Assembly (NCBI RefSeq): GCF_003033925.1
Contig: NZ_CP028365.1
Span: 1,922,001-1,986,000 of the forward strand
DNA from: Tannerella serpentiformis
GTDB lineage: Bacteria > Bacteroidota > Bacteroidia > Bacteroidales > Tannerellaceae
Length of the DNA: 64,000 bases
Direction: 5' to 3'
Positions 1 through 9,458 of the stretch are shown piece by piece (position 1 is the stretch's first letter; each line of letters starts with the position of its first letter). A model generated the notes under the pieces. That model made no database searches and had not been told where the DNA came from. It saw only the letters and a list, made by a program, of their open reading frames with translations. Made by a program: the position numbers and the translations under genes.

Positions 1-1
1 T

Positions 2-625
2 GGTGGTGCTGACTTGAGCAACCTCTACACGAAGGTTGATGCTAAGGGTAATGCGAAGGCGCTTGATTTGGCTAAGTTGGATGCCGTATCGGATACGACA
101 CCGGCTGCACCGAAGAACGGTAAGATCCGCAAGATCGCTTTGGGTAACAACTACCACAAAGACTGCGTATTCTCCTTCCGTTTGGTTGAGCGTGGATCGC
201 CCCAGAAGGACTTCTTGATCGAGTCTGAGACTGCATATCGTGGTGAGCCTATTACGGATCGGAATCCGATGATCGCACCGTGTATTGGTGGTTGGTTGAA
301 GATCCAGAATGGTGTACCTGTAATCAGCCGCTCTGACGAAGAGAAGAGAATACCGGAAGGTGATCTGTTCAATGTAGAGATGACATCTGAAGATCCTGTT
401 TCTAACGTAGTTGTTCCGGCTACTACGGGTGTGAAGGTGGTTGCTGAGAACGGTTCTGTAACTGTGCTCAACGCTTCTGGCAAGCGTGTAGTGATCAGCA
501 ATGTACTGGGTCAGACGGTGGCTAATACGGTATTGACTTCTGATCGTGCTACGGTATCTGCTCCGAAGGGAGTTGTGCTTGTGGCCGTTGAAGGCGAACC
601 GGTTGTGAAGGCACTGGTGAAGTAA
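2..625 (+). CDS. DUF6383-type protein, C-terminal part
   Basis: The reading frame is open from the first full codon of the window, so the gene starts to the left and only about 207 residues are visible. A short beta-rich domain fills the last 75 residues (VKVVAENGSVTVLNASGKR to VKALVK) and resembles the DUF6383 domain at the C-terminus of many Tannerella and Parabacteroides secreted proteins. A TTG at position 14 could be taken as a start, but the frame continues upstream, so I treat it as internal. The role of the protein is unknown; export to the cell surface is an inference from the family. A strong terminator follows directly. Confidence 0.7.
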   Translation, partial: GGADLSNLYTKVDAKGNAKALDLAKLDAVSDTTPAAPKNGKIRKIALGNNYHKDCVFSFRLVERGSPQKDFLIESETAYRGEPITDRNPMIAPCIGGWLKIQNGVPVISRSDEEKRIPEGDLFNVEMTSEDPVSNVVVPATTGVKVVAENGSVTVLNASGKRVVISNVLGQTVANTVLTSDRATVSAPKGVVLVAVEGEPVVKALVK

Positions 626-648
626 CAACTAGTGATATTAATTGAGGG

Positions 649-684
649 AAGGCTGCTCCTGTATGGGGGCAGCCTTTCTTTTTT
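649..684 (+). terminator. Rho-independent terminator after DUF6383 gene
   Basis: An inverted repeat (AAGGCTGCTCC paired with GGGCAGCCTT) is followed by a run of T residues. It lies 24 bp past the stop codon of the DUF6383 gene. Confidence 0.85.
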
Positions 685-849
685 GATCTTATGGTCCGAT
701 GGAATTATTGTCAATCAGAAATGGATAGGGGATAATCTTTCACGCACGAAGGGCGATCCTATTAAGAACATGGCCTCCTTTTCCAAGATTCCCATTCGTT
801 AGGAGAGGGCAAAACCGTACAACGGTGAGGGGGCTGAGGGGCTACAGAG

Positions 850-1101
850 ATCAAAACCACGCGTGGTTCTAATCTCCGTAGGGGTACAGACATGAGAACC
901 ACGCGTGGTTCTAATCTCCGTAGGGGTACAGACATGAGAACCACGCGTGGTTTTGCTTTCCGTAGGGGTACAGACATTAAAACCACGTGTGGTTTTGATC
1001 TCCGTAGAGGTACAGACATTAAAACCACACGTGGTTTTGCTTTCCGTAGGGGTACAGACATTGGAACCACGTGTGGTTTTGATCTCCGTAGGAGTAAGTA
1101 T
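850..1101. repeat. Tandem array A1, 42-bp unit, six copies
   Basis: Six head-to-tail copies of a 42-bp unit start near 856, 898, 940, 982, 1024 and 1066. Each carries a palindrome of the type AACCACGCGTGGTT (or one with ACGTGT or ACACGT in the centre) and a second small dyad, GTAGGGGTAC. The array lies between the terminator at 649-684 and the barrel gene at 1273. Because 42 is a multiple of three, both strands stay open across it, but I see no sign of real coding. The rest of 685-1272 shows nothing I can name. Confidence 0.95.
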
Positions 1102-1272
1102 GAAGAGTGTATCTCGAGCCTATCGCCATTTTGATACGAGGTTACCCTAATTCGTCCTCATATAGTTGATGCTTTCCATTACAATTATTTGCTTTGCGGG
1201 AGCATTTCGATTTCTATGAACAAACAGTCATGGAAGCAATGAAGATCACTAAACATCAAATGAAAATAGAGT

Positions 1273-2088
1273 ATGAAAACACGTCTTACCCTACTGTTAC
1301 TGCTTTGCCTCGCTGTTAGCCTGTACATGCGAGCTTATGACAATGTGCGTCGGCCAGATACGCGTGCGCTGGGATTGGCTGGTTCCGAGGTCGTCTATTC
1401 GCCGCTCTTCAACCCATCGCTGACGCCCTTCTTTGCACATCGTCAGCTGCGCGGTGACTATTTCAACCCCTATGGGATGAAGGAGTTAGTCACGGTCAGT
1501 GCTGGGCTCAACGTACCGAACCGCATCCTGCCGTTCGGTGTGCACATCGCCTCGTTTGGCTATGACAGATATCGCGAGAGCATGTTCCGCCTTTCGGTCT
1601 CTAAGCGGCTGAGCAGCATGTGGTCACTGGGGGTGAGTGTACAGTATGCTCTCCTGCAGTCTGAGATCTTTGAGCAGGACGGGCAGCGGCTGTCGGCCGA
1701 CGTGGGTGTGGCGCTACGGCCAACAGATAAGTGGCTGCTGGGACTGTCGGTACTTCATTTCCCCGCTGTTTCGATCGGCTCCGATGAGACGAATCAGGTG
1801 CACATGACGCCGCGGATGGTCCTTCTCGGGGCGCGTTATATGATGGACGAGGGCTTGGAACTGTCGGCCGAGGCGGAGTATCGGCAGTATGAGCCCTTCC
1901 TCTTTTCAGTCGGGGCAGAGTACACGCCTTTTGCCAATTTCCAACTGCGTGCCGGTGTGAAGTCGTCACCCTTCAGCCCTTCGCTGGGCGTGAGCTATTC
2001 CTTCATCGGCCTGACCCTCGACACGGCACTATACTATCACCCCGCGCTTGGAGCCAGTGTGGGAATTGGGCTGGCATATTCGTTTTGA
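1273..2088 (+). CDS. Outer-membrane beta-barrel protein, unknown function
   Basis: This 271-residue protein begins with a clear signal peptide (MKTRLTLLLLLCLAVSLYM). The rest is made of alternating amphipathic strands with many aromatic residues and ends in phenylalanine (GIGLAYSF), as is usual for outer-membrane barrels. The motif NPSLTPF near residue 50 and the overall pattern resemble FadL/PorV-like small barrels of Bacteroidales, but I cannot name the family. It stands alone: array A1 lies upstream, and gltX with its own promoter lies downstream. Transport or assembly in the outer membrane is possible but not shown. Confidence 0.7.
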   Translation: MKTRLTLLLLLCLAVSLYMRAYDNVRRPDTRALGLAGSEVVYSPLFNPSLTPFFAHRQLRGDYFNPYGMKELVTVSAGLNVPNRILPFGVHIASFGYDRYRESMFRLSVSKRLSSMWSLGVSVQYALLQSEIFEQDGQRLSADVGVALRPTDKWLLGLSVLHFPAVSIGSDETNQVHMTPRMVLLGARYMMDEGLELSAEAEYRQYEPFLFSVGAEYTPFANFQLRAGVKSSPFSPSLGVSYSFIGLTLDTALYYHPALGASVGIGLAYSF

Positions 2089-2360
2089 TGCGAGAAGCCA
2101 TTCTTTTTTAACGTGAGTTCGACGAAAGAATGGACTCCCTAATCCCTGAAGAATGTCTTTGATAGCGCGCAGTAGCAGCCAACGTGTGACTCCCGTAGAA
2201 ACTCTTTGCTGACTTTGTTCTTACATCGAGCTCACGTTAAGGGGCAGAGCATGCTATGTGACGGAAAAGATGAGACAGAAAGGCGGAATAGGTCTCGAAT
2301 AGGTTCGACGGGGAGGGACGTATTGTGGCAGCTATGGAGGGCGGGTAAGCATTCGCCCTA
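2089..2360. other. Intergenic region without recognised gene
   Basis: This stretch lies between the barrel gene and the gltX promoter. It holds a widely spaced inverted pair (TTAACGTGAG near 2108 and CTCACGTTAA near 2230). A short open frame runs through part of it, but it has no homologous look and overlaps the gltX promoter. I see no RNA gene here. Confidence 0.5.
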
Positions 2361-2368
2361 TATTTTTG
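2361..2368 (+). promoter_or_regulatory. gltX-waaA promoter, -7 box
   Basis: TATTTTTG fits the Bacteroidota -7 consensus TAnnTTTG and lies about 34 bp upstream of the gltX start. No good -33 box is evident. Confidence 0.45.
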
Positions 2369-2401
2369 GCGTCGTTTTCAACGAATAAGCCTATACGAAT
2401 C

Positions 2402-3922
2402 ATGTCAGAACGAAAAGTTAGGGTGCGATTTGCGCCCAGTCCTACGGGACCCCTTCACATCGGCGGTGTACGTACCGCGTTATACAACTATCTGTTTGCG
2501 AAAAAGCACGGCGGCGACTTCATTCTCCGCATTGAGGATACAGACTCCCAGCGCTTCGTGCCTGGCGCCGAGGAATACATCATTCAGTCGTTCGAGTGGC
2601 TTGGCCTCCGCTTCGACGAGGGCGTCGGGTTTGGCGGCAACTATGGCCCCTACCGACAGAGTGAGCGGAAAGCCATCTATCGCCAGTATGTCGACCAGCT
2701 GCTGGATGCTGGTCTGGCCTACATCGCTTTTGATACGCCCGAAGAATTAGAGGCGAAACGGAGCGAGATCCCCAACTTCCAATACGACGCCTCGACGCGC
2801 GGGCAGATGCGCAACTCCCTGACGCTCCCAGCTGACGAGGTGCAGCGGCTGATCGACAGCGGTGCGCGCTACGTGGTGCGTATCCGCATCGAACCGAACG
2901 AGGATATCCGCGTCAACGACTTGATCCGCGGTGAGGTGGTCATCAACTCGTCCATCCTCGACGACAAGGTGCTTTACAAATCGGCTGACGGACTGCCCAC
3001 GTACCACATGGCGAACATCGTGGACGACCATCTGATGGAGATCACGCACGTGATCCGCGGCGAGGAATGGATCTCGAGTGCGCCGTTGCATGTATTGCTT
3101 TACCGTTACCTCGGTTGGGCTGATACGATGCCGCAGTTTGCGCACCTGCCATTGCTGCTCAAGCCTGAGGGCGGAGGCAAGCTGAGCAAGCGCGACGGCG
3201 ACCGCCTCGGATTCCCCGTCTTTCCCCTCGAGTGGCACGACCCGAAGAGTGGCGAAAAGTCGTCTGGCTACCGCGAGAGTGGCTACCTGCCTGAGGCGGT
3301 GATCAACTTCCTTGCGCTCCTCGGGTGGAACCCGGGCAACGACATCGAACTGATGACCCTCGACGAGATGGTTCGCCTCTTCGACCTCACCCACTGCAGC
3401 AAGAGCGGCGCCAAGTTCGATTACGAGAAAGGCAAGTGGTTCAACCACCGCTATATCCAGCTGCGCAGCGACCGCGACATCGCTGACATGTTCCGCCCTG
3501 TGCTCGAAAGTCATGGCATTAAGGATGCCGACCAGGCGTATGTCGAGAAGGTGGTTGGGCTGATGAAGGAGCGCGTCAGTTTTGTGCCCGAACTCTGGCC
3601 GCTGACCTATTACTTCTTCGTCGCGCCGACCGAGTACGACGAGAAGACCCGCAAGAAGCGTTGGCGCGAGGACAGCGCCGCACAACTCACGGAGCTGATC
3701 GAGGTCTTGCGTGGACGTGAGCCCTTCGACGTGGAGGGTACCGAGGCGTACGTCAAGGAGTGGATTGCAGCGAAGGGCTACTATCTCGGCAACATCATGA
3801 ATGCCGTCCGGCTGGCGCTCGTTGGGCAGGGCATTGGGCCGCAGATCTTCCACATCACCGAGGCTATCGGCAAGGACGAAACCATTCGGCGCATTCAGCG
3901 CGCCATCGAAATACTCGGGTGA
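2402..3922 (+). CDS. gltX: Glutamyl-tRNA synthetase
   Basis: This 506-residue class I aminoacyl-tRNA synthetase charges tRNA-Glu with glutamate in the cytoplasm. The Rossmann-fold signature [14 protein letters not shown] lies at residues 9-22, and the KMSKS-type loop appears as KLSKRDGD near residue 260. Length and the C-terminal anticodon-binding part fit the GluRS family. I chose the ATG at 2402 ([10 protein letters not shown]), which matches the usual N-terminus; an upstream in-frame start at 2366 would lie inside the promoter. The stop codon overlaps the waaA start by one base (TGATG), so the two genes are probably translated together. Confidence 0.97.
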   Translation: MSERKVRVRFAPSPTGPLHIGGVRTALYNYLFAKKHGGDFILRIEDTDSQRFVPGAEEYIIQSFEWLGLRFDEGVGFGGNYGPYRQSERKAIYRQYVDQLLDAGLAYIAFDTPEELEAKRSEIPNFQYDASTRGQMRNSLTLPADEVQRLIDSGARYVVRIRIEPNEDIRVNDLIRGEVVINSSILDDKVLYKSADGLPTYHMANIVDDHLMEITHVIRGEEWISSAPLHVLLYRYLGWADTMPQFAHLPLLLKPEGGGKLSKRDGDRLGFPVFPLEWHDPKSGEKSSGYRESGYLPEAVINFLALLGWNPGNDIELMTLDEMVRLFDLTHCSKSGAKFDYEKGKWFNHRYIQLRSDRDIADMFRPVLESHGIKDADQAYVEKVVGLMKERVSFVPELWPLTYYFFVAPTEYDEKTRKKRWREDSAAQLTELIEVLRGREPFDVEGTEAYVKEWIAAKGYYLGNIMNAVRLALVGQGIGPQIFHITEAIGKDETIRRIQRAIEILG

Positions 3923-5154
3923 TGCGTCCCCTCTATACGGCGGCTATCCGCCTCTACGCAGCGGCTGTCCACGCCGCTGCGCCTTTTCATGGGAAGGCGC
4001 GCAAGATGATCGACGGGAGGCGGAGCATTGATGACGTCTTGCGTGAGAAGATAGTCCCCGGTGCGCGCTACGTCTGGCTCCATGCTGCTTCGCTCGGTGA
4101 GTTCGAGCAGGGGCGACCCCTGCTTGAGGCCATCCGCCAGCGCCACCCCGACTACAAAATCGTCCTCACGTTCTTCTCCCCCTCTGGCTACGACGTCCGC
4201 CGTGACTACCCCGGCGCCGATGTCGTATGCTACCTCCCGTTCGACTTCCCACGCCGCATCCGCCGTTTCCTCGACCGTGTCCGCCCCACCCTCGCCCTCT
4301 TTGTCAAGTACGAGTTTTGGCTGAACACGCTCGATGAGCTGCGGCGCCGACGCGTCCCCACCTACCTTGTGTCCGGCATTTTCCGTCCCGGTCAACTCTT
4401 CTTCCGCTCCATCGGCCGACCTTATCGCGATGCGCTCCGCTGTTTCGATCACCTCTTTGTGCAGGACGAGACCTCGCGCCAGCTCCTCGCCGGCATCGGT
4501 CTGACGAACGTCACCGTCACGGGCGACACCCGCTTCGATCGCGTGATCGACATCCGCCATGCCGCGCGGCCGCTCCCCGTCGTAGCCGCCTTCGCTGAAC
4601 GCGACGCCCGCCCTGTGCTGATTGCCGGTAGCTCGTGGCCAGAAGACGAGGCGCTGCTGATCCCCTATTTCAACGCCCACCCGGACCTGAAGCTCATCCT
4701 CGCTCCGCACGAGATCCACGAGGCGCACCTCGCCGCCATTGAGGCCCGGCTCACACGCCCTGCCCTGCGCCTCTCCCGCGCCGATGCCGACACGGCCGCG
4801 GGCGTTGACTGCCTCATCGTCGACTCCTTTGGCCTCCTTTCGTCCATTTACCGCTACGCCCGCATCGCCTACATCGGCGGCGGCTTCGGCCACGGCATCC
4901 ACAACGCCCCCGAGGCTGCGGTTTACGGCGTTCCCGTTCTCTTCGGCCCCAACCACCGCAAGTTTCGCGAGGCCCTTGACCTCATCGCTTGCGGCGGCGC
5001 CTACTCCATCACTGACGCGTCCACCCTTGCTACCCGCCTCGATGCGCTCCTCGCCGACCCCGACGCCTGCACTGCGGCGGGAGAGTCTGCCGGCGCATAT
5101 ATCCAGCAACATAGCGGCGCCACTGAGCAGATCCTCCGCGCCATCGACCTATAA
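3922..5154 (+). CDS. waaA: 3-deoxy-D-manno-octulosonic acid transferase
   Basis: This 410-residue protein looks like the Kdo transferase that adds Kdo from CMP-Kdo to lipid A precursors at the inner membrane. Family motifs include WLHAASLGEFEQ near residue 50 (with the conserved glutamate), FVKYEFW near 135, AGSSWPEDE near 237, and IGGGFGHGIHNAPEAAVYG near 318, which forms the nucleotide-sugar site. The ATG at 3922 overlaps the gltX stop. The gltX-waaA pairing implies one transcript. The region is visibly GC-rich. Confidence 0.93.
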   Translation: MRPLYTAAIRLYAAAVHAAAPFHGKARKMIDGRRSIDDVLREKIVPGARYVWLHAASLGEFEQGRPLLEAIRQRHPDYKIVLTFFSPSGYDVRRDYPGADVVCYLPFDFPRRIRRFLDRVRPTLALFVKYEFWLNTLDELRRRRVPTYLVSGIFRPGQLFFRSIGRPYRDALRCFDHLFVQDETSRQLLAGIGLTNVTVTGDTRFDRVIDIRHAARPLPVVAAFAERDARPVLIAGSSWPEDEALLIPYFNAHPDLKLILAPHEIHEAHLAAIEARLTRPALRLSRADADTAAGVDCLIVDSFGLLSSIYRYARIAYIGGGFGHGIHNAPEAAVYGVPVLFGPNHRKFREALDLIACGGAYSITDASTLATRLDALLADPDACTAAGESAGAYIQQHSGATEQILRAIDL

Positions 5155-5310
5155 AACAGGCTGTGGGAGCCTATATATAGGTGCGTCTCCGGTTAGCGAT
5201 GTCATACCATGGCTTGTTAGCGACGACCTATCTTACGTGATAGTGATGACCTACCTTATAGGGTAGTGGTGACAAACCTTGGGATGTGTTTTGGTTTGAT
5301 TTGGGCGCAT

Positions 5311-5423
5311 GAACCCAATCACTTTGGGTCTATATCCCCAATCACTTTGGATGCATAAACCCAATCTATTTGGGTTTATAGTTCTAATCATTTTGGACTT
5401 ATAGGTCCAATCAAATTGGACTC
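5311..5423. repeat. Tandem array A2, 23-bp palindromic unit, five copies
   Basis: Five units start at 5315, 5338, 5361, 5384 and 5407, exactly 23 bp apart. Each has the dyad CCAAT/ATTGG or a close variant, for example TCCAATCAAATTGGA in the last copy. The array lies between convergent waaA and the helix-hairpin-helix gene. The preceding bases 5190-5280 hold two further short dyads (around CCTATCTTACGTGATAG and CCTTATAGGGTAG). Confidence 0.9.
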
Positions 5424-5479
5424 GTCTACCCGCTCCTACTGGTAGGTGTGCATGCACTTTGCGTTAACGACGGCCCACC

Positions 5480-7537
5480 TTAGAACGTCCAGCGTAGCAT
5501 GGCATAGAGGTCCGTGCGATTGCGCCCGCGGATGGTTTCGAGGCCTGAGCCGATGGAGTCGCCGGTGAAGAGGTGCGTCCAGCCGATTTTAGTTGAGAGG
5601 GTGAGCCGACGACCCGCGGGGCGCCAATAGAGCAGGCCGGAGAGGCGCAGTCCGCGGCCGTAGAGCGAGGGCGTGGCGAAGGTGTAGAGCAGGTTTTTCT
5701 CGTAGGAATAGAGTCGGGTGGCGAACCCATCCGTCAGGAAGAGGGCGGCGAAGAGTTCGGCGCGGACGGGCAGTCTTTGAGGGCGCCAACTGATGGCCTC
5801 GGAGAGCATGTGGCCGCGTGCGGTAGGGGCTCCGTCGGGCTGGTGAAGCGAGACGTCGAGGGCGGTGCGGAGCGCCCAAACGGTGTCGATTGTACAGGTG
5901 ATTTGGGTGCGGAGTCGATGTCTGATGATGGGGCGAAGGGCGATCTCATGTCCGCGAACGGCATCGCCTTCAGTGCGTTGGCTACGGAAACGGACGTAAG
6001 CCGCGATGATCTCGCGTGGATCGGTCCAATCGATTCGCAAGGCGTATTCGCTGCCGGTGGAGGGGAAGCAGACGCGGGGCTTCATCCAGGGGAAGCGGAA
6101 GAGGTCGGCATGACCCGTGAGCAACCAGCGTGGGGCGGGTGTGAAGGTGAGGCCGAGGTAGAGCCCCTCTTCGTTGCGGACGCGGGCCGTGCGCGCGAAG
6201 GCAGAGGCAAAAAGGGCGTGGTAGCGGGGCGAATAGTTGCGGTAGAGTAGGGTGGCGATGATCTCGGAGCTGGGTGTCCATTGCAGGGCGGCGAGTGTGG
6301 CCGTGGCGCCAGAGGCGGTGGAAAGGGCCGTCTCACCGAAGAGCTTCAGACGGTCGTTCTTGATCATGTAGTCAAGGCCAAGGTCGACGTTGCTGCGGCC
6401 GCGGAAGTCGTAGTGGTTGTAAGGTTTAGGTGGTGGATCGACGCGTTGGCCACCGAAATCGTAGGCCAAGGCTGTAAGTCCGATGTGCATGCGGGAGCGG
6501 GCATAGCGCAGGTTGCCGCCGATGGCACGCAGGCTGACCGTGTGTCGGGTGAGGCGTTCGTTGCGGGTACGGTGCAGGCCGTTGATCTTGAGAGAGGTGA
6601 TGGTGGTGCCGTCTGTCGTGGCGTCCACTTTGCGGCTCGACCCGAAGAGGCTCAGCTGCCAGTCCGAAAGTGTGAGGGTGGCAGCAAGACCGCGGAAGAA
6701 CTGCTGTTCGTCGGTGGAATAATGGCGGCGGAAACCGTTGTTGCGATACTCGGGTTCGGCGGCGAGTGTGCCACGGGCGGGCGCATAGTCATGACTTACG
6801 ACGAGCCCTTGCCCAAAGGTGGCCTTGAAGTCGCCCACAGCGAGGGTGCGCAGGTGCCCGAAATCTTTCAGGACGAGGTGAGCCGAATAGTAGTCGTAGC
6901 CCTTATGAGTCGCATTAGCAAAGGGCTCTCCGGCATCTTTCTCTGCCGCAAAGCCCGCTTGCAGACGGTCGTCGAAGGTGTAGACGTATCGGATGGCGTG
7001 GCCGAAGGGCTCGCCGAGGTAGCGGCGGGAGGTGCTGTCCGGAGCAGGGGAGTAGCCGCGCTTTCGTTCCACAGTCTGGTTGTATTTCACGATCCATTCG
7101 CTGGCGCCGTGGTGTAGCAGATTAGCAAGGGTGATAGCCGGGCGTTCGGGGCCATGTCTGTTTACGCAAACGAAGGGGGCGACGCGTCGGAGTGTGATCC
7201 AGTCGAGGACGTCGATGGTTCTCAGTTCGTAGACGGTGAGGAAGTAGTGGTGCCGCTGGCGGTAGGAGAGGATGGAGTCGACTTGTGCGTCGGAGAGGAA
7301 GGGAAGCTGGTGAAGGTCGTAAGTGGTGGCTGTGTTGAGGTCGATCGGATGTTCAGCCAGGTGGGAGAGGTCGGTGTAGAGTGCTTCAAGTCGCTTTTCG
7401 TCGAACTCATCGTCAGTGTATTCGGAAAGTTCACGCAGCTGCTCCATCCAATCGTCCGTCGGGTGGGTGTCCTGCGACCTGACGACGTTGCTTGCCACAA
7501 CGAGTAAAAGCAGGACGACGAATAGGGGGCGGAGCAT
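5480..7537 (-). CDS. Helix-hairpin-helix outer-membrane protein
   Basis: This 685-residue protein has a signal peptide (MLRPLFVVLLLLVVASNV). A helix-hairpin-helix region of the ComEA type follows at residues 65-125 (PIDLNTATTYDLHQLPFL, then a second unit with FLTVYELRTIDVLDW). The remaining 500 residues are a strand-rich barrel ending in TDLYAMLRWTF. This architecture is common in Bacteroidales. The HhH part suggests DNA binding at the outer membrane, but no function is shown. It is the third gene of a leftward set after the carbonic anhydrase and CapA-like genes, with a 51-bp gap to CapA. Confidence 0.8.
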   Translation of the reverse strand: MLRPLFVVLLLLVVASNVVRSQDTHPTDDWMEQLRELSEYTDDEFDEKRLEALYTDLSHLAEHPIDLNTATTYDLHQLPFLSDAQVDSILSYRQRHHYFLTVYELRTIDVLDWITLRRVAPFVCVNRHGPERPAITLANLLHHGASEWIVKYNQTVERKRGYSPAPDSTSRRYLGEPFGHAIRYVYTFDDRLQAGFAAEKDAGEPFANATHKGYDYYSAHLVLKDFGHLRTLAVGDFKATFGQGLVVSHDYAPARGTLAAEPEYRNNGFRRHYSTDEQQFFRGLAATLTLSDWQLSLFGSSRKVDATTDGTTITSLKINGLHRTRNERLTRHTVSLRAIGGNLRYARSRMHIGLTALAYDFGGQRVDPPPKPYNHYDFRGRSNVDLGLDYMIKNDRLKLFGETALSTASGATATLAALQWTPSSEIIATLLYRNYSPRYHALFASAFARTARVRNEEGLYLGLTFTPAPRWLLTGHADLFRFPWMKPRVCFPSTGSEYALRIDWTDPREIIAAYVRFRSQRTEGDAVRGHEIALRPIIRHRLRTQITCTIDTVWALRTALDVSLHQPDGAPTARGHMLSEAISWRPQRLPVRAELFAALFLTDGFATRLYSYEKNLLYTFATPSLYGRGLRLSGLLYWRPAGRRLTLSTKIGWTHLFTGDSIGSGLETIRGRNRTDLYAMLRWTF

Positions 7538-7588
7538 GGCATGTATAGATTCAGGTGTTGGTGGAATTTCAGGATGAGCTGGCCGATT

Positions 7589-8752
7589 TTACCGGACTCT
7601 CTCCTCGAAGATCTTGTTCCCTTCGAGCAATGCGCGGGTGTCTTCGAAGAATTGCGTGCAGGTTGCGCGTAGGTCAGCTGGTAGCGCGATGGAGTCAGCC
7701 GCAGACGGAGGAATAATCCGGTAGCCACCGGGACGACAGACCCATCCGGGCGTGTAGGCGGGAGCGATCCGGAGAGCACCATTGCGTTCTTTCTTAATGT
7801 CGAGCGTGACGATCAGTCCACCGTTCCGGTAACGCTCCTTCTGGTTCGAAACGAGGTTGCCGAGCGAATAGACGGTGACGCTGCGCACGACACCCTCATT
7901 GTCGCGCTTCGCTTCAATGGGTTGAATAACGTGTGGGTGACTACCGATGACAATCTCGGCGCCAAGTCGATGGCAGAGCGCGGCCAGTCGGCGCTGCTCG
8001 TCATTCGGTCGACGGGCATACTCTATGCCCCAATGGAAAAAGACGATCACGCAGTCGATGTGCTTACGGTTTACTTGCGATAGGTCTCTACGAATAGCAT
8101 TCGTATCAATCAGGTTCACGATCATGCCTTTGGGTATCGGCATGCCATTCGTATCATAGGTATAGTTGAAGAGCGCAAACCGTAGCCCTCCAGCTTGGAA
8201 CAACAGCGGATGTTCTCTGCGTATCCGACTACTGTCGACGAAGGCTCCCGTGTGTGCAATTCCGAGCGAATCGAAGCGTCGTGTCGTGTATTCGATTCCC
8301 GTACGACCGTTGTCACAGATATGATTATTCGCGAACATCACAGCGTCGATCCCTATGTCACACAGAGCGTCAGCCACAGCTCCCGGCGATCGGAACGTAG
8401 GGTAGCCGTGATAATCAGTTGTTGGAGTCAGAGTTGTCTCGAAGTTCAGGATGGCATAATCAGCCTGTTCGAAAAGTGGCTTGACGTAACGAAACGATTC
8501 GGAGTAATCAAAACGACCGTTTGGACGTTGGGCTGCTCTTACTTGCGGCATGTGCTGCATTAGGTCGCCCGCGAATACCAGTCTCGCCTCCCTGCGCACC
8601 GTGTCCGAAGCGCTTGAGTCGAGTTCACCCGATTGTCCCTCCCGCGGATGCATCGTGCATGCGATGCAAAATAGGAGAGCCACCGCGAGCCAGTAGAGGC
8701 GGTGGGGACGGGTGGCCGATCTGTGTATTACGCGTGCGATGCCTTTATTCAT
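7589..8752 (-). CDS. CapA-family metallophosphoesterase lipoprotein
   Basis: This 387-residue protein of the PGA_cap/CapA family has the metallophosphatase motifs FAGDLMQHMPQ near residue 60, NFETTLTP near 101, NNHICDNGRTG near 142, FFHWGIEY near 238 and GSHPHVIQP near 270. The N-terminus carries a basic stretch, a hydrophobic segment and a plausible lipobox ending at Cys32 (LLFCIAC). CapA proteins were named for poly-gamma-glutamate capsule formation, but most relatives outside Bacillus have no proven substrate. The start codon overlaps the carbonic anhydrase gene by 8 bp, which argues for coupling. Confidence 0.85.
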   Translation of the reverse strand: MNKGIARVIHRSATRPHRLYWLAVALLFCIACTMHPREGQSGELDSSASDTVRREARLVFAGDLMQHMPQVRAAQRPNGRFDYSESFRYVKPLFEQADYAILNFETTLTPTTDYHGYPTFRSPGAVADALCDIGIDAVMFANNHICDNGRTGIEYTTRRFDSLGIAHTGAFVDSSRIRREHPLLFQAGGLRFALFNYTYDTNGMPIPKGMIVNLIDTNAIRRDLSQVNRKHIDCVIVFFHWGIEYARRPNDEQRRLAALCHRLGAEIVIGSHPHVIQPIEAKRDNEGVVRSVTVYSLGNLVSNQKERYRNGGLIVTLDIKKERNGALRIAPAYTPGWVCRPGGYRIIPPSAADSIALPADLRATCTQFFEDTRALLEGNKIFEERVR

Positions 8753-9257
8753 ACCACGAGGCGTACATGTGATAGTTGCGAGCGATCTTCTGATTCATCT
8801 CTTTGGCCTGCTCTGGGTCTACTTTCTTTACAAATTTGGCAGGTACACCCGCATAAATACTCCACGGCTCAACTTGTGTGTGGCTCAATACAACAGATCC
8901 TGCGGCTATAATTGCCCCTTCGCCGATCACTGCGTGATCGAGCACTACGGACCCCATACCTACAAGGGCCCCTTTGCAGATCTTGGCTCCGTGGATAGTG
9001 ACATTGTGTCCTACCGAGACATCATCCTCAATCTCTATGGTTGACTTTTGGTACAAGGTGTGCAACACTGATCCGTCCTGAATATTTACACCGTTTCCGA
9101 TGCGGATAGAGTTTACGTCGCCACGTAATATCGTGCCAAACCAAACGCTACATCCTTCGCCAAGCACGACATCACCAATAATCGTCGCGTTGTCTGCGAG
9201 GAAAGTATCTCTCCCAATGCTGGGAGTAAATCCTCTTACCGATTTGATAAGCGCCAT
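8745..9257 (-). CDS. Gamma-carbonic anhydrase-like hexapeptide protein
   Basis: This 170-residue left-handed beta-helix protein has repeated hexapeptide turns (IGDVVLGEGCSVWFGTILRG). It keeps the three histidines expected to bind metal in gamma-class carbonic anhydrases (in SVLHTLY, VGHNV and TIHGA). It may hydrate carbon dioxide or act as an acyltransferase-like relative; activity cannot be judged from sequence. I chose MALIKSVRGF at 9257 because the 23 residues upstream include promoter sequence. It is the first gene of the leftward unit. Confidence 0.88.
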   Translation of the reverse strand: MALIKSVRGFTPSIGRDTFLADNATIIGDVVLGEGCSVWFGTILRGDVNSIRIGNGVNIQDGSVLHTLYQKSTIEIEDDVSVGHNVTIHGAKICKGALVGMGSVVLDHAVIGEGAIIAAGSVVLSHTQVEPWSIYAGVPAKFVKKVDPEQAKEMNQKIARNYHMYASWYE

Positions 9258-9298
9258 TGTTCTCTTCTTTGATGGGTTATGAATGAAATTAACGCCGA

Positions 9299-9306
9299 CA
9301 AAAGTA
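9299..9306 (-). promoter_or_regulatory. Promoter of carbonic anhydrase unit, -7 box
   Basis: On the minus strand the bases read TACTTTTG, a match to TAnnTTTG, 42 bp before the start at 9257. No clear -33 box was found. Confidence 0.5.
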
Positions 9307-9365
9307 GACAAAAGAAAGACAGCCATTTTGCGTGGGAGAGCATGGATGAAAATCCAACTGAAAGT

Positions 9366-9395
9366 TTTGCTGGGAATAAAATATCTCTACTTTTG
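9366..9395 (+). promoter_or_regulatory. rpsU promoter
   Basis: A -33 element TTTG (9366-9369) and a -7 element TACTTTTG (9388-9395) are separated by 18 bp, close to the Bacteroidota optimum. The rpsU start follows 63 bp later. Confidence 0.7.
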
Positions 9396-9458
9396 CGCCT
9401 GATTTTTAGTATAAGTAGAAGAGAAACAGATACTGAGTAATTCTAAAAGCGATAATAT

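Noticed and set aside
850-1150. Open reading frames on both strands across array A1
   Set aside because: The 42-bp unit keeps all frames open; the products are pure repeats without start signals or family features.
2206-2388. Short open frame before gltX
   Set aside because: It overlaps the gltX promoter, has no known features, and its composition does not look coding.
2748-3853. Long antisense frames over gltX, waaA, rpoB, rpoC and mutAB
   Set aside because: They are shadows caused by GC-rich codon use in strong genes.
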